Source: JACKBJ01 sp964549495 (GTDB lineage Bacteria; Chloroflexota; Anaerolineae; Epilineales; Epilineaceae). From it: DNA of 22,857 nt. Under the pieces are notes generated by a model. That model worked only from the letters and a program-made list of their open reading frames with translations. It was not told where the DNA came from and searched no databases. Positions 15,782 to 22,826 of this stretch are shown piece by piece (positions within the stretch are counted from its first letter, which is position 1; each line of letters begins with the position of its first letter). A program made the translations under genes and the position numbers. The stretch covers positions 1 through 22,857 of the forward strand of contig CAZJWJ010000089.1 in the NCBI GenBank assembly GCA_964549495.1. The letters are read 5' to 3'.

Positions 15782-16358
15782 ATCCGGCCGCTGCGCTCGA
15801 TCGATCGGCGGGAAGGAGCTCCATCTCGATCTCGTCGTGCGTCCCGCGATCGAGCGTGAAGCGCCGCAGGCGCCGGGTCTCGCGGAAACCGGCGGCGGCG
15901 AAGGCGCGGCGAGCCCGTCGGTTCTCGGGATAGGTGGTCAGGCGAATGCTCCGCAGGCCCATCGCATCGAAGGCGTGATCGACGATCAGTCCGACGGCCT
16001 CGCGGCCGAAGCCACGGCCCCGCGCCTCTCGCGGGCCGATCATGACGCCGAGCTCGGCGCTCTCTTGCTCGGCATCGATCCCGAAGAGGCCGATGCGACC
16101 GAGGAGCGATCCGTTCCGGTTCAGGATCGCGTAGATCCGCTCGCCGCGCGAATCGATCCGCTGGAGCTGCTCGAGGAAGCGTTCTCGGAATCGCGCGTAG
16201 GGCATGTCCAAGGGCAGGCCTCCGGTGAGGGCCGCCAACTCCTCGTCTCGAGCCCAATCGTAGAGCGATCGAAGTTCGTCCTCCGAAAAGCCCGCAGCGT
16301 AGGGACGCAGTCGAATCCGCCGGCCGGCCAGCGTTGGCGGCGAGGCCGAGCCCCTCAT
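15747..16358 (-). CDS. GNAT-family N-acetyltransferase (RimJ/RimL-like)
   Basis: The 203-residue protein opens with RRIRLRPY (13-20), typical of RimJ/RimL-type acetyltransferases. It contains ELGVMIGPREARGRGFGREA (102-121), in which RxxGxG forms the acetyl-CoA pyrophosphate loop, and RLTTYPENRRARRAFAAAGF (139-158), the conserved Asn-containing helix. The substrate could be a protein amino terminus or a small amine; the sequence does not say. I choose the ATG at 16358. The frame stays open further upstream into gcvT, but the extra 47 residues are low-complexity and would overlap gcvT by about 80 bp. It lies 61 bp downstream of gcvT and is likely cotranscribed. The last 11 codons run antisense through the end of the propeller-protein gene, and the tail SSAAAGFRGARTGRARE looks like unselected sequence. 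Confidence 0.85.
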   Translation of the reverse strand: MRGSASPPTLAGRRIRLRPYAAGFSEDELRSLYDWARDEELAALTGGLPLDMPYARFRERFLEQLQRIDSRGERIYAILNRNGSLLGRIGLFGIDAEQESAELGVMIGPREARGRGFGREAVGLIVDHAFDAMGLRSIRLTTYPENRRARRAFAAAGFRETRRLRRFTLDRGTHDEIEMELLPADRSSAAAGFRGARTGRARE

Positions 16359-16419
16359 CCGCGCGAGGCCTTCGGATGCAGGGGATGCGCGTGCTGCCGC
16401 GGACTCGAGCGATCCCGCA

Positions 16420-17526
16420 TCAATGCGCGCGCTTGTAGAAGGGTCGGCGCTGGATCTCGGCCGGAACCGCCCGGTCGCGGATGCGCACCTCGATCGCATC
16501 GCCCAGGCCGGCCGCCTGGCTGGGGATGAATCCCATGCCGATGGCCTGTCCCAACGTGGGCGACTGCAGGCCGCTGGTCACCTGGCCGACCTCCTGGCCA
16601 TCGACCAGGATGGGGTAGCCCTGTCGGGGGATGCCGCGACCGGTCATCCGGAAGCAGACCAGCTTGCGGGCGCGCCCCTCCTGCTTCTCGCGCTGCAGTC
16701 GCTCGCCGCCCACCTGCTCGGGCTTGTCGAGCTCGACGAAGTAGCCCAAGCCGGCCTCGACGGCGCTGATCTCCGCGTCCAACTCGTGCCCGTATAGCGG
16801 CATGGACGCCTCGATGCGCAGGCTGTCGCGCGCCCCCAGGCCGCAGGGCTGGATGTCGCGGTCGGCGCCGGCTTCCATCAAGGCCGTCCAGATGGTCTCG
16901 ATCTCGTCGGCCTCGGCCATGATCTCGTAGCCGTCCTCGCCGGTGTAGCCGGTTCGCGAGACCATGGCCTGCACGCCGGCCACCTCGCCGCGGTCGAAGC
17001 CGTAATAGGGCATCTGCAAGACCGGCAGGCGCGTGATCTCGCGCAGGACCATCGGCGCATGCGGGCCCTGCAGCGCGACCAAGCCCTTGCTGTCGGAATG
17101 ATCGTCCATGCCCACCTGCTCACGCTCGCGGCGCTGGGCGGCCAGCCAGTCCCAGTCCTTGTCGATGTTGCCGGCGTTGACCACCAGCAGAAAGACCGGA
17201 TGGTCCTGTTTGCCGTCGGGCAATCGGTAGACCAAGAGGTCGTCGACCGTGCCGCCCTCGGCGTTGGGCATGATGCTGTACTGGGCCTGGCCCGGCTCGA
17301 GCTCGGCGACATCGTTGGTCAGAACGCGGCGCAGGAAAGCGCTGGCATCGCGCTCGTAGACCACGAACTGCCCCATGTGGCTGACGTCGAAGAGGCCAAC
17401 GCGTTGGCGGACGGCCTGGTGCTCGGCCTGGATGCCCTCGTACCAGACCGGCATCTCCCAGCCGCCGAACTCGACCATGCGGGCGCCGAGGGCCTGGTGG
17501 GTCTCGAAGAGCGGGGTGCGCTTCAC
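16420..17526 (-). CDS. gcvT: Aminomethyltransferase, glycine cleavage T protein
   Basis: GcvT transfers the aminomethyl carbon of glycine to tetrahydrofolate, releasing ammonia. The 368-residue length is standard. Landmarks are FGGWEMPVWY (20-29), FDVSHMGQ (46-53), GTVDDLLVYR with the catalytic Asp (Asp95 or Asp96), RTGYTGEDGYEI (191-202) and GARDSLRIEASMPLYGHEL (231-249). The carboxy-terminal GYPILVDGQEVGQVTSG barrel is complete. The start is GTG at 17526, supported by AGGGGAG 8 nt upstream. A TTGATG-17-TACAAT promoter precedes it. GcvH and GcvP, which must work with it, are not in the window. The next gene in the unit is an acetyltransferase, so the glycine cleavage genes appear scattered in this genome. 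Confidence 0.95.
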   Translation of the reverse strand: MKRTPLFETHQALGARMVEFGGWEMPVWYEGIQAEHQAVRQRVGLFDVSHMGQFVVYERDASAFLRRVLTNDVAELEPGQAQYSIMPNAEGGTVDDLLVYRLPDGKQDHPVFLLVVNAGNIDKDWDWLAAQRREREQVGMDDHSDSKGLVALQGPHAPMVLREITRLPVLQMPYYGFDRGEVAGVQAMVSRTGYTGEDGYEIMAEADEIETIWTALMEAGADRDIQPCGLGARDSLRIEASMPLYGHELDAEISAVEAGLGYFVELDKPEQVGGERLQREKQEGRARKLVCFRMTGRGIPRQGYPILVDGQEVGQVTSGLQSPTLGQAIGMGFIPSQAAGLGDAIEVRIRDRAVPAEIQRRPFYKRAH

Positions 17527-17607
17527 GGATCGATCTCCCCTCGTGGGTCGGCCCGCCGGCGGAGGAAAGGCGTCGGGGCCCCGATGGCCCGGGCCGCGGG
17601 TGCTGGC

Positions 17608-17636
17608 ATTGTAGCGCCGGGCCCGACGGCCATCAA
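17608..17636 (-). promoter_or_regulatory. Sigma-70-type promoter for gcvT
   Basis: On the minus strand TTGATG (17631-17636) is separated by 17 bp from TACAAT (17608-17613). Transcription would begin near 17601, giving a leader of about 75 nt with the AGGGGAG site. No glycine-riboswitch-like structure is visible in that leader. Confidence 0.6.
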
Positions 17637-17654
17637 TGCCGGCCGACGCGGCTC

Positions 17655-17678
17655 CAGGGCCGGCAGCGGACGGCCCTG
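17655..17678 (-). repeat. 8-bp perfect inverted repeat after the cohesin-like gene
   Basis: CAGGGCCG (17655-17662) and CGGCCCTG (17671-17678) can form an 8-bp GC-rich stem with an 8-nt loop. It lies just past the stop of the cohesin-like gene and before the gcvT promoter. There is no U-run after it, so it may be a 3'-end-protecting hairpin or a factor-dependent pause site instead of an intrinsic terminator. Confidence 0.35.
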
Positions 17679-17685
17679 CGGTCGA

Positions 17686-18264
17686 TCAGCGGCCGGTCCA
17701 GGGCAATAGGGAGCGGGGCTGGATGGCCGGCCAGTCGAAACGCGGCCGGATATCGGTGCCCTCCCAGCTGGCCTCGATCTCCTCGCCGCGCCGGTCGAGG
17801 AGCAGCACGTCGGTCAGGCCCCAGGCATCCTCGGGCTCGAGCCGGCGCAAGCGCAGCGGCAGAACCAGCAGCTCCAGATCGCCGGCCAGGGGCTCGGCCG
17901 GCGAGAGCAGAGTGGCCGAGAAGCGCGCCGTCCCGGCCTCGGCATCGACCTCGTTGACCAGGACGAAGGGGCCGCCGCCCCATCCCCGGCCGGCGCGCAG
18001 CTGAAGGCCGGGAATCGACGGCATGGCGTCGACCGGGCTGACCTGCTCGGGATCGAAGCGCAGCCCGATCTCGGCCGCGTACAATCTGGCGATGCCCAAG
18101 GCGCGCACCGCCACGTCCATCGGTTCGACCTGGGCGGTGACCCGAGGCGCTGCCGGCCTGGTCGCGAAGATCGTAGCCGTCACGACCATCAGCAAGAGCC
18201 CCGCTGCCATACCAGAGCGGTAGCGCGACCGGCCGCTCGACCAGAAGACCGCGAGCGTCTTCAT
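17686..18264 (-). CDS. Exported cohesin-like domain protein
   Basis: The 192-residue protein has a basic amino end, a hydrophobic core (about 18-36) and a possible cleavage site after VTA (44), so it should be exported. Residues 47-168 match the cohesin pattern as I know it from Chloroflexota: VAVRALGIARLYAAEIGLRF (51-70), DPEQVSPVDAMPSIPGL, then VNEVDAEAGTARFSATLL (103-120) and LTDVLLLDRRGEEI (150-163). Cohesins bind dockerin modules, classically in cellulosomes, but single cohesins occur in many bacteria with no cellulosome. No sorting motif, repeat or second domain is present. The ATG overlaps the mscS stop (ATGA), so translation is coupled to mscS. An alternative ATG at residue 19 would shorten the export signal. 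The family call rests on pattern recall without a profile search. Confidence 0.65.
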   Translation of the reverse strand: MKTLAVFWSSGRSRYRSGMAAGLLLMVVTATIFATRPAAPRVTAQVEPMDVAVRALGIARLYAAEIGLRFDPEQVSPVDAMPSIPGLQLRAGRGWGGGPFVLVNEVDAEAGTARFSATLLSPAEPLAGDLELLVLPLRLRRLEPEDAWGLTDVLLLDRRGEEIEASWEGTDIRPRFDWPAIQPRSLLPWTGR

Positions 18265-19115
18265 GACTCCTTCTCGATCTCCTCGAGCTCGATGCCGGCC
18301 TCGCGAAATCGCTGGTGGACCCAGGACATCAAGCGCGGTCGCATCTCGGCGCCGGTGCCGAAGCGGGTCCGGGCCAAGAGGGTCAGCTCCATGCGCTTGC
18401 CCAGCGCGCCGCTCTTGCTGATCACGCGCCAGGGCGGGATCAGGTCGGGCAGGGCGTCGGCGACTTCGGGAGCCATCTCCTCGAGCAGCCTCAGGGATCG
18501 ATCGAGGTCCTCGCCGGCCACCTTCAGCGTCAAGTCGGCGGTCGAGAAGATGCCGCGGCTGAAGTTGCGGAGGATGCGGATCTCGCCATTGGGCACCAGG
18601 CAGAGCTCTCCCGAGGGCGCCCGCAGGTGGGTGGTTCGCAAGTTGACCTCCTCGATGACCCCCTCCACCTCGCCGAACTCGACCTTCTCACCGACGGTGA
18701 AGGTATCGTCGAAGACGAAGCTGATGCCGGACAGGATGTCGCTGAGGATCGGCCGGGCGGCGAAGCCGAAGCCGGCGCTGAGCAGGCCGATGGCCCAGAC
18801 GAGGGTGTCGACGTCGACGGCCAGCAGTTGCACCACGCCGATGAGCAAGGCCAAGAGGATGACGCTGAAGCTGAGCAGGTCGGCCACCAGTCCCTGCAAG
18901 GTGGTCTGGCGCGCCGGGCGCTTGACGCGCTCGCGCGTCGAGTAGGGCGAGAAGCGCACCAGGCGTCGCGCCAACGGCCAGGAGAGACGGCGCCCGACCC
19001 AGACCATCAGCAGCAAGGCCGCGAGGATCAAGAGGCGCGAGCCGAGGCTGCCGGCGGCGGCCACGCCGTCGACGCTCGGGTCGGTGGGGCTTCGGAGCAG
19101 ATCCATCAGGTCCAT
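18261..19115 (-). CDS. MscS-family mechanosensitive ion channel
   Basis: The 284-residue protein has three membrane spans (about 26-40, 76-98 and 104-118). The last runs into the pore helix AIGLLSAGFGFAARPILSDILSG (108-130), with Gly and Ala spaced as in MscS. The beta domain follows, with the conserved VGEKVEFGEVEGVIEEVNLRTT (141-162) and VPNG (174-177), then the alpha/beta vestibule domain. Such channels open under membrane tension and release solutes on osmotic downshock. The ATG at 19115 has no ribosome site; a TGCTAGGCT box lies 9 nt upstream, so a leaderless mRNA is possible. The stop overlaps the cohesin-like gene start by 4 nt. Confidence 0.92.
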   Translation of the reverse strand: MDLMDLLRSPTDPSVDGVAAAGSLGSRLLILAALLLMVWVGRRLSWPLARRLVRFSPYSTRERVKRPARQTTLQGLVADLLSFSVILLALLIGVVQLLAVDVDTLVWAIGLLSAGFGFAARPILSDILSGISFVFDDTFTVGEKVEFGEVEGVIEEVNLRTTHLRAPSGELCLVPNGEIRILRNFSRGIFSTADLTLKVAGEDLDRSLRLLEEMAPEVADALPDLIPPWRVISKSGALGKRMELTLLARTRFGTGAEMRPRLMSWVHQRFREAGIELEEIEKES

Positions 19116-19124
19116 GCGCGCACC

Positions 19125-19133
19125 AGCCTAGCA
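19125..19133 (-). promoter_or_regulatory. Weak extended -10 box for mscS
   Basis: The minus strand reads TGCTAGGCT. The hexamer matches only three of six consensus bases, but it sits 9 nt before the ATG, the same spacing and TGCTA core as the promoter at 11702. No -35 is evident. Confidence 0.3.
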
Positions 19134-19181
19134 CAGGCGCCGACCCGGCGTGACATGTCGCCCGGCGCGAGCCGGCGACCT

Positions 19182-19210
19182 TTGGTGCCAGCGGCCGCCT
19201 ACGGTACAAT
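19182..19210 (+). promoter_or_regulatory. Promoter of the SAM-riboswitch operon
   Basis: TTGGTG (19182-19187) is followed by 17 bp and TACAAT (19205-19210). Transcription would begin near 19217, about 20 nt before the aptamer P1 stem. It is divergent from mscS. Confidence 0.65.
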
Positions 19211-19237
19211 GCCCGGTCACAACTGCAGATCAGCAGC

Positions 19238-19336
19238 CTTATCCAGAGGGGTGGAGGGATCGGCCCGACGAAACCCCGGCAACCAGGCCTCGCCACGGTG
19301 CCAATTCCGACGCGTCACAGCGGCGCGGTAGATGAG
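19238..19336 (+). ncRNA. SAM-I (S-box) riboswitch aptamer
   Basis: The segment carries the class core in order: CTTATC (19238-19243), AGAG and GGTGGAGGGA (kink-turn side), GGCCCGACGAAACCCC, GGCAACC, GGTGCCAATTCC (19298-19309) and TAGATGAG. P1 is formed by CTTATC with GATGAG (19331-19336), six pairs including one G-U. Binding of S-adenosylmethionine should stabilise P1 and let the downstream terminator form, lowering mtnA-adoK-metK expression. A competing pairing of 19320-19328 with 19354-19362 (nine pairs, two of them G-U) could act as antiterminator when SAM is low. The aptamer motif is directly visible; the switching scheme follows the known class behaviour. Confidence 0.95.
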
Positions 19337-19346
19337 CGGTAGCCCC

Positions 19347-19379
19347 GACGTCTCTGCGCCGTCCGCGAGACGTCTTTTT
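19347..19379 (+). terminator. Intrinsic terminator of the SAM-I riboswitch
   Basis: GACGTCTC (19347-19354) pairs with GAGACGTC (19367-19374), eight perfect pairs. GCG/CGC can add three more pairs inside the loop, and TTTTT follows directly at 19375-19379. It begins 11 nt after the aptamer, the expected position for transcription attenuation. Confidence 0.92.
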
Positions 19380-19472
19380 CTTGCCTGCCGACCGGGCCCG
19401 TCCAGAGGGCCTCCCGTCACGCCGGCCTTCCCATCGCCCGCCACCCCTGGCGGAGCCCCGGACCCGAAGCCG

Positions 19473-20552
19473 ATGAGCCCACAGCGAACCGTTTACTGGC
19501 GCGATGCGCGCGTCCACATGATCGACCAACGACTGCTGCCCGAGCGGGAGCAGGACCTGGTCTTGGAGCGCCCGGCCGAGGTGGCCGAGGCCATTGCCGA
19601 CATGGCGGTGCGCGGCGCGCCGGCCATCGGCGCCGCGGCGGCCTACGGTCTGGCCTTGTCGGCCCATCGCTCGGAGGCCGGCGACGCGGCCGGCTTGCGC
19701 GCCGACCTGGAGCGCGACGCGGCGATCCTGCGCGCGGCGCGCCCGACCGCATCCAACCTGGCCTGGGCCCTGGACCGCATGCTGGCGCGCTTCGACGCGG
19801 CGCTGGCCGCGGGCGAGCAGGATCCCGACACGCTGCGCGCCCTGGCCCTGGCCGAGGCCGAACGCATCGCCGACGAGGACGTGGCGACCAACCGCAGCAT
19901 GGGCGCCCACGGCGCGGCGCTCCTGCCGGAGGCGGCCACGGTCATCCACCACTGCAACACCGGCGCCCTGGCCACCGTCGACTACGGGACGGCCCTGGGC
20001 GTCATCCGCGCGGCGCACGAGGCGGGCAAGCGGATGCGGGTGCTGGTCGACGAGACCCGCCCGCGCCTGCAGGGCGCGCGGCTGACCAGCTGGGAGCTGG
20101 CCCGATTGGGCATCGACCAGACCCTGATCGCCGACGGGGCGGCCGGCAGCTTCCTGCAGGCCGGCGGCGTCGACGCGGTCCTGGTCGGCGCCGACCGGGT
20201 GGCCATCAACGGCGACACGGCCAACAAGATCGGCACGTACCCACTGGCGGTGGTGGCCCGAGAGAACGGCGTGCCGGTCTACGTCGTGGCACCCACCTCC
20301 ACCATCGACGCCGGCTGCGCCTCCGGCGCCGAGATCCCCATCGAGGAGCGCGATCCGCGCGAGCTGACCGAGCTGGCCGGCCGGCGCATCCCGCCCGAGG
20401 GCGTGCATGCGGCCAACCCGGCCTTCGACATCACCCCGGCGCGCTACATCAGCGCCATCGTCACCGAGATGGGCGTGGTCCGTGCGCCCTTCGAGCCCGG
20501 GCTGCGCGCGGCCATCGCTGCCGCGGCCGAGGCGCGCGCCAACAATTCCTAG
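19473..20552 (+). CDS. mtnA: S-methyl-5-thioribose-1-phosphate isomerase
   Basis: MtnA converts methylthioribose-1-phosphate to methylthioribulose-1-phosphate in methionine salvage. The 359-residue length is normal. It has AVRGAPAIGAAAAYG (45-59), the catalytic Cys161 in HHCNTGALATVDYGTALG, Asp241 in VGADRVAINGDTANKIGTY, and AANPAFDITPARYISAIVTE (313-332). I choose the ATG at 19473 because the family begins with a short strand before YWRD. The frame is open back into the riboswitch terminator, but that part is leader RNA. The start has only a distant GGAG. It is first in the SAM-controlled operon and adoK follows after 9 bp. The later Mtn enzymes are not nearby. Confidence 0.95.
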   Translation: MSPQRTVYWRDARVHMIDQRLLPEREQDLVLERPAEVAEAIADMAVRGAPAIGAAAAYGLALSAHRSEAGDAAGLRADLERDAAILRAARPTASNLAWALDRMLARFDAALAAGEQDPDTLRALALAEAERIADEDVATNRSMGAHGAALLPEAATVIHHCNTGALATVDYGTALGVIRAAHEAGKRMRVLVDETRPRLQGARLTSWELARLGIDQTLIADGAAGSFLQAGGVDAVLVGADRVAINGDTANKIGTYPLAVVARENGVPVYVVAPTSTIDAGCASGAEIPIEERDPRELTELAGRRIPPEGVHAANPAFDITPARYISAIVTEMGVVRAPFEPGLRAAIAAAAEARANNS

Positions 20553-20561
20553 GAGCGAACA

Positions 20562-21575
20562 TTGCGCATCGTCGTCACCGGTTCGATCGCCTACGACTAC
20601 ATCATGTCCTTCCCGGGCGACTTCAGCGAGCACATCCTGCCCGAGAAGATCGACGTCCTCTCGGTCAGCTTCCTGGTCGAGAGCCTGCGCCGCGAGCCGG
20701 GCGGCTGCGCGGCCAACATCGCCTACAACCTGGCCTTGCTGGGCGAAACGCCCAGCGTGATGGCCACCGTCGGCGCCGACTTCGCGGCCGATCGCCAGCG
20801 CCTGGAAGCCCTGGGCGTCGACCTCTCGCTGAGCCCGACCCTGGAGGACGAGAGCACGGCCAGCTTCTTCGTCTCGACCGACCAGAAGAACCGCCAGATC
20901 GCCAGCTTCTACGTGGGCGCCATGGGCGCGGCCGAGCGCCTGAGCTTCGGCGATCTGGCGCGCGGCAGCGTGGACTTGGCCGTCATCGCGCCCAACGCGC
21001 CGGCGGCCATGGTCAAGTACGCCCGCGAATGCCGCGAGATGGGCATCCCCTACGTCTACGATCCCAGCCAGCAGATCGTCCGGCTCTCGGGCGAGGAGCT
21101 GAAGGCCGGCATCGAGGGCTGCGCCTGCTTCGTGGCCAACGAGTACGAGTACGAGCTGGTGCACGGCAAGACCGGCCTGAGCGAGGACGACATCGCGGCC
21201 ATGACCCGGGTGGTGGTGATCACCCACGGCGAGAAGGGCTCGGTGATCCGCGCCGACGGAGAGGCCTACGCGGTGCCGGCTGTGCCGGCACGCGAGGAGG
21301 TCGATCCCACCGGCATCGGCGACGCCTACCGCTCGGGCATCATGTTCGGCCTCTTGCACGATTTGCCCTGGCCGGTGGCCGGCCGCCTCGGCGCCTTGGC
21401 CGCCACCTACGCCCTGGAATCCCTGGGCACCCAATCCCACAGCTATGACGTTTCCACCTTCACCCAGCGCTACGAGGAACATTTCGGCGAGCGGCCCCAG
21501 AGCCTGATCGCCGCCCTCGGGCGCGCCGAGCAGCAGAGCCGTGCCGGCCTGCAGCAGCAAGGAGCCACCCGATGA
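20562..21575 (+). CDS. adoK: Adenosine kinase, PfkB/ribokinase family
   Basis: The 337-residue protein begins MRIVVTGSIAYDYIMSFPGDF and closely follows, from memory, the mycobacterial-type adenosine kinase: FSEHILPEKI, SVSFLVESL, GGCAANIAYNLALLG (48-62), QIASFYVGAM (112-121), DPSQQIVRLSGEEL (167-180) and the PfkB signature DPTGIGDAYRSG (248-259) with catalytic Asp254. It phosphorylates adenosine to AMP. In this operon it would remove adenosine released from S-adenosylhomocysteine and keep that hydrolysis running forward. The start codon is TTG at 20562, supported by AGGAG 6 nt upstream that overlaps the mtnA stop. The stop overlaps the metK start (ATGA). A related sugar kinase is possible but less likely. 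Confidence 0.88.
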   Translation: MRIVVTGSIAYDYIMSFPGDFSEHILPEKIDVLSVSFLVESLRREPGGCAANIAYNLALLGETPSVMATVGADFAADRQRLEALGVDLSLSPTLEDESTASFFVSTDQKNRQIASFYVGAMGAAERLSFGDLARGSVDLAVIAPNAPAAMVKYARECREMGIPYVYDPSQQIVRLSGEELKAGIEGCACFVANEYEYELVHGKTGLSEDDIAAMTRVVVITHGEKGSVIRADGEAYAVPAVPAREEVDPTGIGDAYRSGIMFGLLHDLPWPVAGRLGALAATYALESLGTQSHSYDVSTFTQRYEEHFGERPQSLIAALGRAEQQSRAGLQQQGATR

Positions 21576-22801
21576 GCACCTCGTTCATGTCCTCCCCCAG
21601 CTTCCTCTTCACCAGCGAGTCGGTGACGGAAGGCCATCCCGACAAGCTCTGCGACCAGGTCTCCGACGCCATCCTGGACGCGATCTTGGCCCAGGACCCG
21701 ATGGCGCGCGTGGCCTGCGAGACGGTGGTCTCGACCGGCCTGGCCCTGGTCACCGGCGAGATCACCACCACCGCCGTCGTCGACTACCCCAAGGTCATCC
21801 GCAAAGCCATCCGCGACACCGGCTACACCGAGGCCGAGTACGGCATCTCGGCCGACCACTGCTCGGTGATCACGGCCATCAACAAGCAGTCGGCCGACAT
21901 CGCGATGGGCGTCGACGAGGCCCTGGAGCACCGCGAGGGCACGATGGACGAGCAGATCGAGGCGGTCGGCGCCGGCGACCAGGGGATGATGATCGGCTTC
22001 GCCTGCGACGAGACCGATGCCCTGATGCCCATGCCCATCCACCTGTCCCACGCCCTGACCCGCCGCCTGTCGGTGGTCCGCAAGGACGGTACGCTTCCCT
22101 ATCTGCGCCCCGACGGTAAGGCGCAGGTCACGGTCGAGTACGCCCACAGCAAGCCCAAGCGCGTCGCGACCGTGCTGATCTCGACCCAGCACGATCCGGA
22201 GATCGAGCAGGATCAGATCCGCCGCGACCTGATCGAGCATGTGATCAAGCCGGTGATCCCGGCCGGCTTGCTCGACGACACCACCCGCATCCTGACCAAC
22301 CCCACCGGCCGCTTCGTCATCGGCGGGCCCCAGGGCGACTGCGGGCTGACGGGCCGCAAGATCATCGTCGACACCTACGGCGGCATGGCCAGCCACGGCG
22401 GCGGCGCCTTCAGCGGCAAGGACGCGACCAAGGTCGACCGCTCGGGCGCCTACGCGGCGCGCTGGGTGGCCAAGAACTTGGTGGCGGCGGGGCTCTGCAG
22501 CCGGGTCGAGATCCAGCTGGCCTACGCCATCGGCGTGGCGGAGCCGCTCTCGCTGAACGTCGACACCTTCGGCACGGAGACCATCGACCCGGAGCGCATC
22601 CGCGAACTGGTGCGCGAACACTTCGACCTGCGCCCGGGCGCGATCATTCGCGATTTGGACCTGCGCCGGCCGATCTACCACCAGACGGCCGCCTACGGCC
22701 ACTTCGGCCGCGACGACCTCGACCTGCCTTGGGAGCGGACGGATCGCGCGGAGATCTTGCGCGCGGCGGCTGCGTCCGTAGGCGAATTGGTCAAGGCCTA
22801 G
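21572..22801 (+). CDS. metK: S-adenosylmethionine synthetase
   Basis: MetK makes SAM from methionine and ATP. The 409-residue protein has FTSESVTEGHPDKLCDQVSD (13-32, ATP and metal site), GAGDQGMMIGFACDET (132-147, the GAGDQG signature), the central GPQGDCGLTGRKIIVDTYGG and the P-loop-like GGGAFSGKDATKVDRS segment, and the conserved end with YGHFGRDDLDLPWERTD. The ATG overlaps the adoK stop by 4 nt and has GGAG 7 nt upstream. Met6 is a less likely start. As the last gene of a SAM-I-controlled operon, its product represses its own synthesis through the riboswitch. Confidence 0.97.
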   Translation: MSTSFMSSPSFLFTSESVTEGHPDKLCDQVSDAILDAILAQDPMARVACETVVSTGLALVTGEITTTAVVDYPKVIRKAIRDTGYTEAEYGISADHCSVITAINKQSADIAMGVDEALEHREGTMDEQIEAVGAGDQGMMIGFACDETDALMPMPIHLSHALTRRLSVVRKDGTLPYLRPDGKAQVTVEYAHSKPKRVATVLISTQHDPEIEQDQIRRDLIEHVIKPVIPAGLLDDTTRILTNPTGRFVIGGPQGDCGLTGRKIIVDTYGGMASHGGGAFSGKDATKVDRSGAYAARWVAKNLVAAGLCSRVEIQLAYAIGVAEPLSLNVDTFGTETIDPERIRELVREHFDLRPGAIIRDLDLRRPIYHQTAAYGHFGRDDLDLPWERTDRAEILRAAAASVGELVKA

Positions 22802-22810
22802 TTGCTTTGT

Positions 22811-22826
22811 GCTTCGAGACGGAAGC
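22811..22826 (+). other. Short hairpin after metK
   Basis: GCTTC (22811-22815) and GAAGC (22822-22826) form a five-pair stem with a six-base loop, 9 nt after the metK stop. It lacks a U-run and is too weak to call a terminator. The remaining bases to the window edge hold no visible gene. Confidence 0.25.

Noticed and set aside
16359..16499. 47-residue upstream extension of the acetyltransferase
   Set aside because: It would overlap gcvT by about 80 bp and is low-complexity. The GNAT fold begins after the ATG at 16358.
19239..21560. A 773-codon open frame antisense to the riboswitch, mtnA and adoK
   Set aside because: It crosses a SAM-I riboswitch and two well-identified genes and has shadow-like composition. 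No family motif is visible.
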